Made by a program: the position numbers and the translations under genes
Notes under the pieces: model-generated
Seen by the model: the letters and a program-made list of their open reading frames with translations, nothing else
Told to the model about the DNA's origin: nothing
Database searches by the model: none
Assembly: GCA_963526495.1 (NCBI GenBank)
Contig: CAURNT010000041.1
Coordinates: 1-5,949 of the forward strand
Direction: 5' to 3'
DNA length: 5,949 bases
Origin: CAURNT01 sp963526495
GTDB lineage: Bacteria; Fusobacteriota; Fusobacteriia; Fusobacteriales; Leptotrichiaceae
Shown: in pieces, positions 1 through 5,949 of the stretch
Layout of the letters: every line of letters starts with the position of its first letter
Numbering within the stretch: position 1 is the first letter of the stretch

Positions 1-1568
1 CATCTATGTTAGTAAGTTCTTTTCCTAAAAATAAAATTTTGGCTCCCAATTTGGATAATCCCAAAATTTTTTATTGTGGTATGAATTGGGAGAAAGTAGT
101 TTCAAATAGTAATAGACATGAAGGTTTATTTAAACTATTAGATAAAACAAAATGTGTAAAGTTTTATGGACCAGAAAAAGTTTCAGCCTGGGGTGGGATT
201 CGTCCATGGGAAGGTTATGAATGTTATCAATATTCTATACCATTTGATGGTTTTTCTATTCTTGATGAAATTAATTCCTGTGGAATATGTTTATCTATTT
301 CTTCTGATATTCATAGGAGAGCAGGAGCTGTTACAAATAGGACTTATGAAGCTTGTGCAGCTGGAGCAATAATAATTTCTGATGATAATCCATTTATGAA
401 AGAAAAGTTTGGTGATTCTGTTTTGTATATTGAGTATAATATAAAAAAGCCAGAAGATACGTTTGAACAAATAATGGAAAAATATAACTGGATTATTAAC
501 AACAAGGATAAAGCATTACAAATGGCAAAAAAATCTCAGAAAATTTTCTTAGAAGAATTTTTATTAGAAAATCAACTTATTCGTATTGCTAAAAACCATA
601 ATAATCGATTTACAGCTGTAAAAGAGAAGCTGTTTTCTAAAACCGAAATTAATACTGTTCTTGTAACCCATATTATTTCTTCTGAAAATGAACAAGACAT
701 AATTGAAGAATTAAAGATAGTTACAAATAATGTTAAAAATCAGATATATAGTAATATTATTTTTGTTGTAGCATGTGATGAGACTATAGAAGAATATGTT
801 AAAAATTTTGTTAATTCAAGTTTTATGGATATAAGCATAGAAATTTTCAAAATATATAACAATAAAGGAACTAAAATTCTTACAGACTCAAGAATTATAA
901 AAGAAATACAAAAACAAATTCCGCATGACTATTATATCAATATATCTAGTGTTGAAACATGGTTTTATGATCATATAACTACTTTGGTGAGAACATTAGA
1001 AGATGATGGTGAGGCTTTAATATCTTATTCTGGTAGGCTTTCAATGGATAATATTGGATACAAAAGAACAGATTTATTCAATACTTTAGATTTTAATACC
1101 ATATATTATCAGGAACATCCTAAGAATATGCCTATACCAGGGCAGTTTTTATTTTCAAAGAAATGTGAAGAATTCATCCCAGACTATACATTTGATTATA
1201 TTGATGGACTTGAACATGCAGAATATATAAATTTATTAAATCTTAAATATGGAAAGAAAATGTGCTTTTCGAAAAGAATGACATGTGTTTATAATTTTTC
1301 TAAAAAAGATAATCGATACAAAGCTATAGATTATCATAGACAAATAAGATTTATTAGAGGATTAGTTAAATACGACATATATAAAGCATCTTATATTTCG
1401 TCTCAAACTAATATAAATGATATTTATTTAGAAGATAAATTAATAAATTTTCCGCTAAAATCCTGGTTTATGCAAAGAGTTTATAAAATTTTCCTAAGAA
1501 GATTTTCTAAAAATATCTTAAAAGAAAGACATGAAAAGTATAAAAAAATATTTAGAGATAATTTTTAA
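1..1568 (+). CDS. Two-domain glycosyltransferase, 5' end outside the window
   Basis: Probably adds sugars to the polysaccharide on the cytoplasmic side of the membrane. The frame is open to the left edge (first full codon at 3), and the first in-frame ATG (position 6) has no readable ribosome site, so the true start is most likely upstream. Residues below count from that ATG (520 aa). Residues 20-200 look like the C-terminal half of a GT-B glycosyltransferase (GT4/CgeB-like): IFYCGMNW opens the sugar-nucleotide half, and NRTYEACAAGAIIIS (111-125) matches the usual R-x-[FY]-E-x-x-A-x-G nucleotide-sugar loop, with E115 the likely key residue. The N-terminal Rossmann half would lie before the window. 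From about 217 a second region begins like a GT-A fold (VLVTHIISS, then IIFVVA at 251-256) with IPGQFLFSK at 377-385 and DGLEHAEY at 400-407. No clear DXD is seen where expected (INISSVETW, 311-319), so this half may be degenerate. Donor and acceptor cannot be named. The basic C-terminus could touch the membrane. Confidence 0.8.
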   Translation, partial: SMLVSSFPKNKILAPNLDNPKIFYCGMNWEKVVSNSNRHEGLFKLLDKTKCVKFYGPEKVSAWGGIRPWEGYECYQYSIPFDGFSILDEINSCGICLSISSDIHRRAGAVTNRTYEACAAGAIIISDDNPFMKEKFGDSVLYIEYNIKKPEDTFEQIMEKYNWIINNKDKALQMAKKSQKIFLEEFLLENQLIRIAKNHNNRFTAVKEKLFSKTEINTVLVTHIISSENEQDIIEELKIVTNNVKNQIYSNIIFVVACDETIEEYVKNFVNSSFMDISIEIFKIYNNKGTKILTDSRIIKEIQKQIPHDYYINISSVETWFYDHITTLVRTLEDDGEALISYSGRLSMDNIGYKRTDLFNTLDFNTIYYQEHPKNMPIPGQFLFSKKCEEFIPDYTFDYIDGLEHAEYINLLNLKYGKKMCFSKRMTCVYNFSKKDNRYKAIDYHRQIRFIRGLVKYDIYKASYISSQTNINDIYLEDKLINFPLKSWFMQRVYKIFLRRFSKNILKERHEKYKKIFRDNF

Positions 1569-1586
1569 GAATAATTTCTCTAAATA
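1549..1586 (+). other. Intercistronic inverted repeat (possible hairpin)
   Basis: Perfect 10-bp arms, TATTTAGAGA at 1549-1558 and TCTCTAAATA at 1577-1586, flank an 18-nt spacer that contains the stop codon of the upstream glycosyltransferase gene (1566-1568). No T-run follows the right arm, so it does not look like an intrinsic terminator. The structure would end just before the permease ribosome-binding site and leave that site free. The stem is AT-rich and may be a chance palindrome. Confidence 0.3.
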
Positions 1587-1595
1587 ATATGATTT

Positions 1596-1599
1596 GGAG
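1596..1599 (+). promoter_or_regulatory. Ribosome-binding site that decides the permease start
   Basis: GGAG lies 7 nt before the ATG at 1607. The in-frame ATG at 1589 has only AT-rich sequence before it and lies upstream of this site, so 1607 is preferred. The six residues lost (MIWSFT) are not part of the family's usual N-terminus. Confidence 0.65.
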
Positions 1600-1606
1600 T
1601 TTTACA

Positions 1607-2383
1607 ATGTTTATAATAAAAGAACTTTATTTATATAGACACATGATATTTAGAATGGTTCAACAGGAATTGAAATCAAGATATAAGGGAGCTATTTTAG
1701 GATTTTTGTGGACTTTTATTAATCCTTTATTACAATTATTTATATATATAATAGTTTTTTCAAAAATAATGAAAAATGATATAAAAAATTACCCTATATT
1801 TCTATTTGTTGCTCTAATACCTTGGATTTTTTTTAGTAATTCTGCTGTTGGAGGTTCCGTTTCAGTTATATCAAAAAAAGAATTGATTAAAAAAATATAT
1901 TTTCCAAGAATGGTTATTCCAATATCATTTGTTACAACGTCCTTTGTAAATATGATATTATCATTTTTTATTATATTTGCAGTATTAATCTTTTCTGGAT
2001 ACGGTATCAATATATTTTTACTAAAATATTTGTTTATAGCATTTCTTAATGAATATATTTTTGTTTTAGGTATTTCTTTGGTTACCTCTTCTGTGACAGT
2101 ATATTTTAGAGATATGGAGCATATTTTAAATATATTTGTTATGGCATGGCAATATTTAACTCCGATTATGTATTCTGATGATATGATTCCTGATGAATAT
2201 ATATTTTTATTTAAGCTTAATCCTATGACACATATAATTAAACTATATAGGACTATTTTATATTATAAGGAGATACCTGAATTAGCAGTAGTTGTTAAGT
2301 CTATTGTCATAAGTCTTTTTATTTTAATTATAGGAGTTATTATTTTTAATAAATTACAAAAAGGATTTGCAGAGGAATTATAA
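1607..2383 (+). CDS. wzm: ABC-2 type polysaccharide export permease (Wzm/TagG-like)
   Basis: Membrane half of an ABC exporter that moves a lipid-linked polysaccharide across the cytoplasmic membrane, working as a dimer with the ATPase encoded next. From the ATG at 1607 it is 258 aa, the usual size for Wzm/RfbA/TagG permeases. The N-terminal segment is amphipathic and charged and leads into RYKGAILGFLW (25-35), matching the family motif R-Y-x-x-S/A-x-L-G-x-L-W. Then come IKKIYFPRMVIP (94-105), VYFRDMEHI (165-173), YLTPIMY and NPMTHIIKLYR, all typical of this family. About six membrane segments are visible, roughly at 29-51, 63-84, 105-131, 139-163, 172-190 and 230-250. The GGAG at 1596-1599 supports this start; an in-frame ATG at 1589 is the alternative. 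The gene ends 4 nt before the ATPase start, as expected for an obligate pair. Whether the cargo is O-antigen, capsule or teichoic-acid-like polymer cannot be told from the permease alone. Confidence 0.93.
   Translation: MFIIKELYLYRHMIFRMVQQELKSRYKGAILGFLWTFINPLLQLFIYIIVFSKIMKNDIKNYPIFLFVALIPWIFFSNSAVGGSVSVISKKELIKKIYFPRMVIPISFVTTSFVNMILSFFIIFAVLIFSGYGINIFLLKYLFIAFLNEYIFVLGISLVTSSVTVYFRDMEHILNIFVMAWQYLTPIMYSDDMIPDEYIFLFKLNPMTHIIKLYRTILYYKEIPELAVVVKSIVISLFILIIGVIIFNKLQKGFAEEL
2371..2376 (+). promoter_or_regulatory. Ribosome-binding site inside the 3' end of the permease gene
   Basis: AGAGGA lies 11 nt before the ATG at 2388, within the last codons of the permease gene. A TTG at 2367 is in frame and would add seven residues (MQRNYKY). 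It has only AAGGA one base in front of it, which is too close, so ATG 2388 is the better start. The overlap of the site with the upstream coding end suggests translational coupling. Confidence 0.5.
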
Positions 2384-2387
2384 ATAT

Positions 2388-3635
2388 ATGTTAGATAGTA
2401 TATCGATAAAATTAAAAAATGTTTGTAAGTCATATAAGATATATACAGATAAGAGGCAAACTCTTAAAGAAAAGATGTTGTTCAAAGCTAATAAAAAAAC
2501 TGTGGATAATAGGAAAGTTTTGAAAGATATAAGTTTCACGGTAAATAAAGGCGAAACTATTGGTATTATAGGTAAAAATGGTTGCGGAAAAAGTACATTA
2601 TTGAAACTTCTTTCTAAAATAATATATCCTGATTCTGGAAATATACAAATAAATGGTAGAGTTTCAAGTTTAATAGAGCTTGGAGCGGGATTTCATCCAG
2701 ATATGAGTGGAAGAGAAAATCTATACACAAATGCATCTATTTTGGGTTTAGAAAAAAAAGAAATAGATAGAAAATTTGATAACATATTAGAATTTTCTGA
2801 GCTAAGAGAATTTATAGATAATCCTGTTAGAACATATTCTTCTGGGATGTATCTACGACTTGCATTTTCTGTGGCTGTAAATGTTGAACCTGATATATTA
2901 CTTATAGATGAAATTCTATCAGTGGGAGACATAAATTTTCAGAAGAAAAGTTTCAATAAAATAAAGGAAATTAAGAAAAACGGAGCAACTATAGTTATTG
3001 TTTCTCACTCTCTTGGACAAATAGAAGAACTTTGTAGCAGATGTATTTGGTTAGATAACGGATATGTAAAAGAAATTGGAGAATCTAAAGAAATTAACGA
3101 AAAATATAGAGAAAATATGGAAGAAAAAAGACTACGAAAATATTATAAAGAAATTAATAAAGAAAACTCTCCTATAAAAATACCGGATTTTTGTAATTCG
3201 TTATCTATAATTAATGGAAATAAAAAAATAGAATTTATTGATGTATATCTATCAGATTTTCTTAATAATAAAAAAAATATTTTTAATACATCTGATGACA
3301 TATATATAAATTTAAAATACAAATCTAAATCCGAGAATAATTTATATGTAGATTTTAGTTTTTGTATATCAAACATGCAGGAGATAATGTGCTATTCTAC
3401 TAATGTATATAATGAAACAAAAAAATTGATCTTTGTAAAGCATGATGATGTAAATTATATAAAAATAAAAATTAATAAATCAAATCTTATAAAAAACAGA
3501 TATATGCTCAATGTTGGAATGTCGTCAGAACAAGGAGAAATATATCATGAAATACAGAGAGTTTTATTTTTTGATGTAATCTCTGAAAATCATGATGTGG
3601 GTATTTGTAGATTAGAAACGGAATGGATTATATGA
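2388..3635 (+). CDS. wzt: Polysaccharide ABC transporter ATPase with C-terminal glycan-binding domain (Wzt-like)
   Basis: Cytoplasmic ATPase that powers the adjacent permease; 415 aa from ATG 2388. The nucleotide-binding domain fills residues 5-245: Walker A GKNGCGKST (62-70), the exporter-type stretch SSLIELGAGFHPDMSGREN (93-111), ABC signature YSSGMYLRLAF (150-160), Walker B DILLIDE (169-175), D-loop SVGD (178-181) and switch histidine H207 (IVSHS). The SLIELGAGFHP block marks the O-antigen/teichoic-acid exporter branch. A charged linker (about 235-262) leads to an extra beta-rich domain (265-415) of the size and position of the Wzt C-terminal domain. In E. coli O8/O9a-type systems that domain is a jelly roll that binds the terminal modified sugar of the finished chain and is needed for export. 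Sequence in this domain is poorly conserved, so the match rests on placement, length, alternating beta-like pattern and the closing LETEW. The gene overlaps the methyltransferase start by 4 nt, which fits an enzyme that makes the mark this domain reads. Confidence 0.92.
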   Translation: MLDSISIKLKNVCKSYKIYTDKRQTLKEKMLFKANKKTVDNRKVLKDISFTVNKGETIGIIGKNGCGKSTLLKLLSKIIYPDSGNIQINGRVSSLIELGAGFHPDMSGRENLYTNASILGLEKKEIDRKFDNILEFSELREFIDNPVRTYSSGMYLRLAFSVAVNVEPDILLIDEILSVGDINFQKKSFNKIKEIKKNGATIVIVSHSLGQIEELCSRCIWLDNGYVKEIGESKEINEKYRENMEEKRLRKYYKEINKENSPIKIPDFCNSLSIINGNKKIEFIDVYLSDFLNNKKNIFNTSDDIYINLKYKSKSENNLYVDFSFCISNMQEIMCYSTNVYNETKKLIFVKHDDVNYIKIKINKSNLIKNRYMLNVGMSSEQGEIYHEIQRVLFFDVISENHDVGICRLETEWII

Positions 3636-4837
3636 TGATAAAAAAATTTTTTAATAAAATTTATAATATAATGAAAACTATTTTTTTATTAGATACAAAA
3701 GTTTATGAAATGGAAGAATCCTTAAGAAATCTAAGAGAAGAAACGGATAGTATAGCTGAACAATTGAGAAATTTGAATGATAAGAGTATGTCATTATTTC
3801 ATGAGAAACACGAAATGATTTTGGAAGATAGGAAAGAAATAGATAGTATAGCTGAACAATTGAGAAATTTGAATGATAAGAGTATGTCATTATTCCATGA
3901 GAAACATGAAATGATTTTGAAAGATAGAGAAGAAATAGATAGTATAGCTGAACAATTGAGAAATTTAAATGATAAGAGTATGTCACTATTCCATGAGAAA
4001 CATGAAATGATTTTGAAGGATAGAAGAGAGTTAAATTATATATTGAGTAGAGTAATAATTTTACATTATAAAGATTGTAAAAATATTAGTAAGGAAAAAA
4101 TGAGTATTTTAGGATATTTAAGAAAAAATACCCTTTTTATGTATCCTTATAATTTTTTATCAAAGTATCTGAAAAAGGAAGTTTCTATACATGAGAGTAA
4201 AGATCTAAAATATTTATATATAAAAGATCATGGTAAAAATTTATATTTTGATAAAGAATTTTTTGATTTTCAAGGCACAAAAGACTATTATAATTTTTTA
4301 ACTATGGAGCAAGATTATAGATCTCCCCATTGTTATTTTAATGATGAGTATAAATTCATAGAAGATTATATTTTTATAGATGTTGGAGCTGCAGAAGGAT
4401 TAATCTCTCTCAGACTTATTAATTGTGCTAAACATGTTTTTTTAATAGAGAATGATATTAAATGGATAAATTCGCTAAGAAAAACATTTAAAAAGTATGA
4501 AAATAAAGTTACTTTATATAATAAAACTTGTAGTTCTCAAGAAGGAAATAGTACTATGAAACTTTCTGAAATAATTAAAAAAGATAAAAAATATTTTATA
4601 AAAATAGATGTTGAAGGTAACGAAATGGATGTATTAAAAAGTATAAATTTTGACAATCTGAGCAAGGAAAGCAAATTAATAGTTTGTACATATCACAATC
4701 AAAATGATTATGATATAATATCAAGTTTCTTTAATAACATTGGTCTTAAATATATTTCAAGCAAAGGATATGTTTTATCTGATTGGGGAGGATATAAAGA
4801 ACCATATTTTAGAAAGGCTTTAATTAAAACAATATAA
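3632..4837 (+). CDS. FkbM-family methyltransferase with N-terminal tandem-repeat coiled coil
   Basis: Predicted SAM-dependent O-methyltransferase, probably acting on a sugar of the exported glycan. It is 401 aa from the ATG at 3632, which overlaps the ATPase stop as ATGA; in-frame ATGs at 3623 and 3635 are alternatives (3623 has no usable ribosome site). Domains: a basic, hydrophobic N-terminus (MMIKKFFNKIYNIMKTIFLL) that could lie on the membrane; a predicted coiled coil at about 24-140, of which 39-134 are three near-identical 32-residue units; a linker to about 225; then the catalytic domain. EQDYRSPHCYF (226-236) resembles the block that precedes motif I in one FkbM subgroup. Motif I is IDVGAAEGLISL, followed by VFLIEND with the acidic residue after strand 2. 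IKIDVEGNEMDVLKS (323-337) is the FkbM hallmark. The end, EPYFRKALI, is also family-like. The catalytic set looks complete. FkbM proteins are often near 250 aa, so the coiled coil is a large addition. By analogy with WbdD it could terminate chains at a set length; this is inference. Confidence 0.88.
   Translation: MMIKKFFNKIYNIMKTIFLLDTKVYEMEESLRNLREETDSIAEQLRNLNDKSMSLFHEKHEMILEDRKEIDSIAEQLRNLNDKSMSLFHEKHEMILKDREEIDSIAEQLRNLNDKSMSLFHEKHEMILKDRRELNYILSRVIILHYKDCKNISKEKMSILGYLRKNTLFMYPYNFLSKYLKKEVSIHESKDLKYLYIKDHGKNLYFDKEFFDFQGTKDYYNFLTMEQDYRSPHCYFNDEYKFIEDYIFIDVGAAEGLISLRLINCAKHVFLIENDIKWINSLRKTFKKYENKVTLYNKTCSSQEGNSTMKLSEIIKKDKKYFIKIDVEGNEMDVLKSINFDNLSKESKLIVCTYHNQNDYDIISSFFNNIGLKYISSKGYVLSDWGGYKEPYFRKALIKTI
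3746..4033 (+). repeat. Three in-frame 96-nt tandem repeats encoding a coiled coil
   Basis: Units lie at 3746-3841, 3842-3937 and 3938-4033, each beginning GATAGTATAGCTGAACAATT. Each encodes 32 residues starting DSIAEQLRNLNDKSMSLF. The first 26 residues of the unit are identical in all three copies, and the base changes within them are all synonymous (TTT/TTC, CAC/CAT, TTG/TTA, TTA/CTA). By hand count, units 1 and 2 differ at 5 bases and units 2 and 3 at 7, mostly in the last six codons (for example EDRKEI, KDREEI, KDRREL). Hydrophobic spacing fits 4-3-4-3-4-3-4-4-3, that is three heptads plus one hendecad (21+11=32), so each unit keeps coiled-coil register with the next. Because 96 is divisible by three, gain or loss of a unit keeps the gene open. 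Confidence 0.97.
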
Positions 4838-4848
4838 TTTTTTAGAAT

Positions 4849-4851
4849 GGA
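4849..4851 (+). promoter_or_regulatory. Weak ribosome-binding site for the membrane protein gene
   Basis: GGA lies 8 nt before the ATG at 4860, in the 22-nt gap after the methyltransferase stop. It is short, and the next codon (4863) is also ATG, so the exact start is uncertain by one residue. Confidence 0.35.
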
Positions 4852-4859
4852 TTATTAAG

Positions 4860-5949
4860 ATGATGAATCATAGTGTAAAAAAAATGAATTCTAATGTTAG
4901 CTTTTTTATAAGAACTAGCATAATAATTACTATTATAGTATTTGTAGTATTTTTAGGTCAAAAAGTTTTTTCTGATGTCGTTACCTTTGGAATTTTAGGT
5001 GATCAGTTGCAATTATGTTATCCAGGTTTTATAAAGAGAGGGAATAATTTAATTTCTGGGAAATTTCAAGGCGTAGATATGGGTACGTTTAATGGTGCTA
5101 CGGAGTTTTATTTGTTACCCAATATGAGTACAAGATATCCGATTTTTATGCTGTTTTCGGTATTAGGAGCGATTACTTCTAAATATAGATTTTTTTATAT
5201 ATTATTCCATGCATTACACCTATTTATATCCTTGTTCTACTTACAGTTATTATGTAATAAATATTTTAAATTAGAAAAAAATATTTGTCTTATAGTAGCT
5301 TCTACAAGCTTAACTTTATTTTTGTATGAAATGTGGTATACAGGATTTGCCGTAATTAGTATGTTATCACCTGTGATTATTTATTATTCATTGAATTTAT
5401 TTAACTGTCATTCTAAAAGAAATATTTTTTTAACATCGTTTATTATATATCTTGGATTTATGTCCGGTTATATACAATATTCCTTATTTTTAGTTGCTAT
5501 CAGCTTTTTATTTACAGTAATATATGGATACTTATATGTTGAGAATTTTAATAAAAAAAATGATTTAATAAAAATTTTTTTACCCTATTGTATAGCTGGA
5601 ATTATAGCACTCCCTTTTTACTTGGGGGTTCTTATATATATAAAAAAAGTTGTTAAACTTGGAGGGACAAATTTGGTTACATCCCTTGCAACCTTTATGA
5701 GACCTGACAGTATTGTTTCCGTGATATCTAACTCTTTTGAAGTAAACAGAGTTTTGACAGAGCAAATGCCTATAATAAATATAGGAATTATATGGACTAT
5801 AATAATTCTATTATTCTTATTTAAGTCAGATGAAAAAAATATTATATTTTCTGATAAAATATTTATAATATTTTCTTTGATACTAAACTTCATCTTTTTA
5901 ATGATACATCTTGGAACACCTATAGGAGCTTTATTTTATAGTATTATAC
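4860..5949 (+). CDS. Multi-pass membrane protein, YfhO/GT-C glycosyltransferase-like, 3' end outside the window
   Basis: The frame runs open from ATG 4860 to the right edge (363 full codons, no stop), so the C-terminus is missing. A short basic start (MMNHSVKKMN) leads into a first membrane helix at about 20-37. After it comes a non-membrane loop with GDQLQLCYPGF (47-57), a GxxxGxF-rich stretch and NMSTRYPIF (88-96). This loop layout, with an acidic residue (D48) soon after the first helix followed by a Q-x-x-x-[YF]-P pattern, is what YfhO-type and other GT-C enzymes show, where the acid is catalytic. Roughly seven more hydrophobic helices follow, at about 95-106, 110-132, 142-157, 164-182, 188-222, 237-262, 310-330 and 340-363 (boundaries by eye). 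GT-C enzymes transfer sugars from lipid-phosphate donors on the outer face of the membrane, so this protein may decorate the exported polymer. A polymerase or flippase is less likely because of the D48 loop. The gene is 22 nt behind the methyltransferase and in the same direction, so probably in the same operon. Confidence 0.72.
   Translation, partial: MMNHSVKKMNSNVSFFIRTSIIITIIVFVVFLGQKVFSDVVTFGILGDQLQLCYPGFIKRGNNLISGKFQGVDMGTFNGATEFYLLPNMSTRYPIFMLFSVLGAITSKYRFFYILFHALHLFISLFYLQLLCNKYFKLEKNICLIVASTSLTLFLYEMWYTGFAVISMLSPVIIYYSLNLFNCHSKRNIFLTSFIIYLGFMSGYIQYSLFLVAISFLFTVIYGYLYVENFNKKNDLIKIFLPYCIAGIIALPFYLGVLIYIKKVVKLGGTNLVTSLATFMRPDSIVSVISNSFEVNRVLTEQMPIINIGIIWTIIILLFLFKSDEKNIIFSDKIFIIFSLILNFIFLMIHLGTPIGALFYSII

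Noticed and set aside
166..372. Second + strand frame of 68 codons inside the glycosyltransferase gene
   Set aside because: It overlaps the conserved GT-B region in another frame and has no independent support.
1789..2010. - strand open frame within the permease gene (and similar ones at 2693-2932 and 3143-3376)
   Set aside because: They are antisense shadows of clearly identified transporter genes, with no supporting motifs.
3640..3652. A7T6 run just after the methyltransferase start, plus T8 at 1827-1834 and A8 at 4877-4884, as possible phase-variation tracts
   Set aside because: Runs of seven or eight A or T are common throughout DNA this AT-rich, and all frames are intact here. Nothing singles these out as slippage sites.
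3678..3986. A 102-codon open frame on the - strand across the repeat array, itself repetitive
   Set aside because: It is the antisense of the coiled-coil units, stays open because the repeat lacks stops in that frame, and has no ribosome site. The + strand gene with FkbM motifs explains the region.
3746..4033. Regular repeats that could suggest a CRISPR array
   Set aside because: The units are directly adjacent with no spacers, are 96 nt long and lie in frame inside a coding region.
4838..4859. Possible terminator or promoter in the gap after the methyltransferase (TTTTTT at its start)
   Set aside because: No hairpin precedes the T-run, the gap is only 22 nt, and AT-rich matches to promoter boxes are expected by chance.
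5580..5893. Two overlapping - strand open frames
   Set aside because: Both lie inside the membrane protein gene, which reads open on the + strand for the full 1090 bases. They have no recognisable domains or ribosome sites.

Overview
The window is a stretch of strongly AT-rich bacterial DNA with five genes, all on the + strand. They are packed like one operon for making and exporting a surface polysaccharide (O-antigen, capsule or a similar cell-envelope glycan). Codon choice leans on AGA, ATA, TTA and AAA, which fits a low-GC anaerobe such as a clostridial-type Firmicute, a fusobacterium or Brachyspira. The sequence alone does not settle which. No RNA gene, mobile element, CRISPR array, promoter or convincing terminator is visible.

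Layout: (1) positions 1-1568 hold a glycosyltransferase that is open at the left edge, with a GT-B C-terminal half followed by a second, GT-A-like region. (2) 1607-2383 is an ABC-2 type polysaccharide export permease (Wzm/TagG-like). (3) 2388-3635 is its ATPase (Wzt-like), carrying the extra C-terminal domain that in O-antigen exporters binds the finished glycan. (4) 3632-4837 is an FkbM-family methyltransferase with an N-terminal predicted coiled coil built from three almost identical 96-nt (32-residue) tandem units. (5) 4860 to the right edge is a multi-pass membrane protein resembling YfhO/GT-C glycosyltransferases, cut off by the window end. Junctions are 38, 4, -4 and 22 nt, so co-transcription is very likely.

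How they may work together: the glycosyltransferases build the glycan on the cytoplasmic side of the membrane, and the Wzm/Wzt pair exports it. In the well-studied E. coli O8/O9a systems, a methyl-containing cap ends chain growth, a coiled coil in the capping enzyme WbdD sets chain length like a ruler, and the Wzt C-terminal domain recognises the cap. Here a methyltransferase with a repeat-built coiled coil overlaps the gene for a Wzt with that same domain. This suggests an analogous cap-and-ruler export system with a different domain order (coiled coil in front of an FkbM methyltransferase) and a ruler whose length could change in 32-residue in-frame steps. This is an inference from domains and gene order and is the main point of interest in the window. 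The membrane protein at the right may modify the glycan on the outer face after export.
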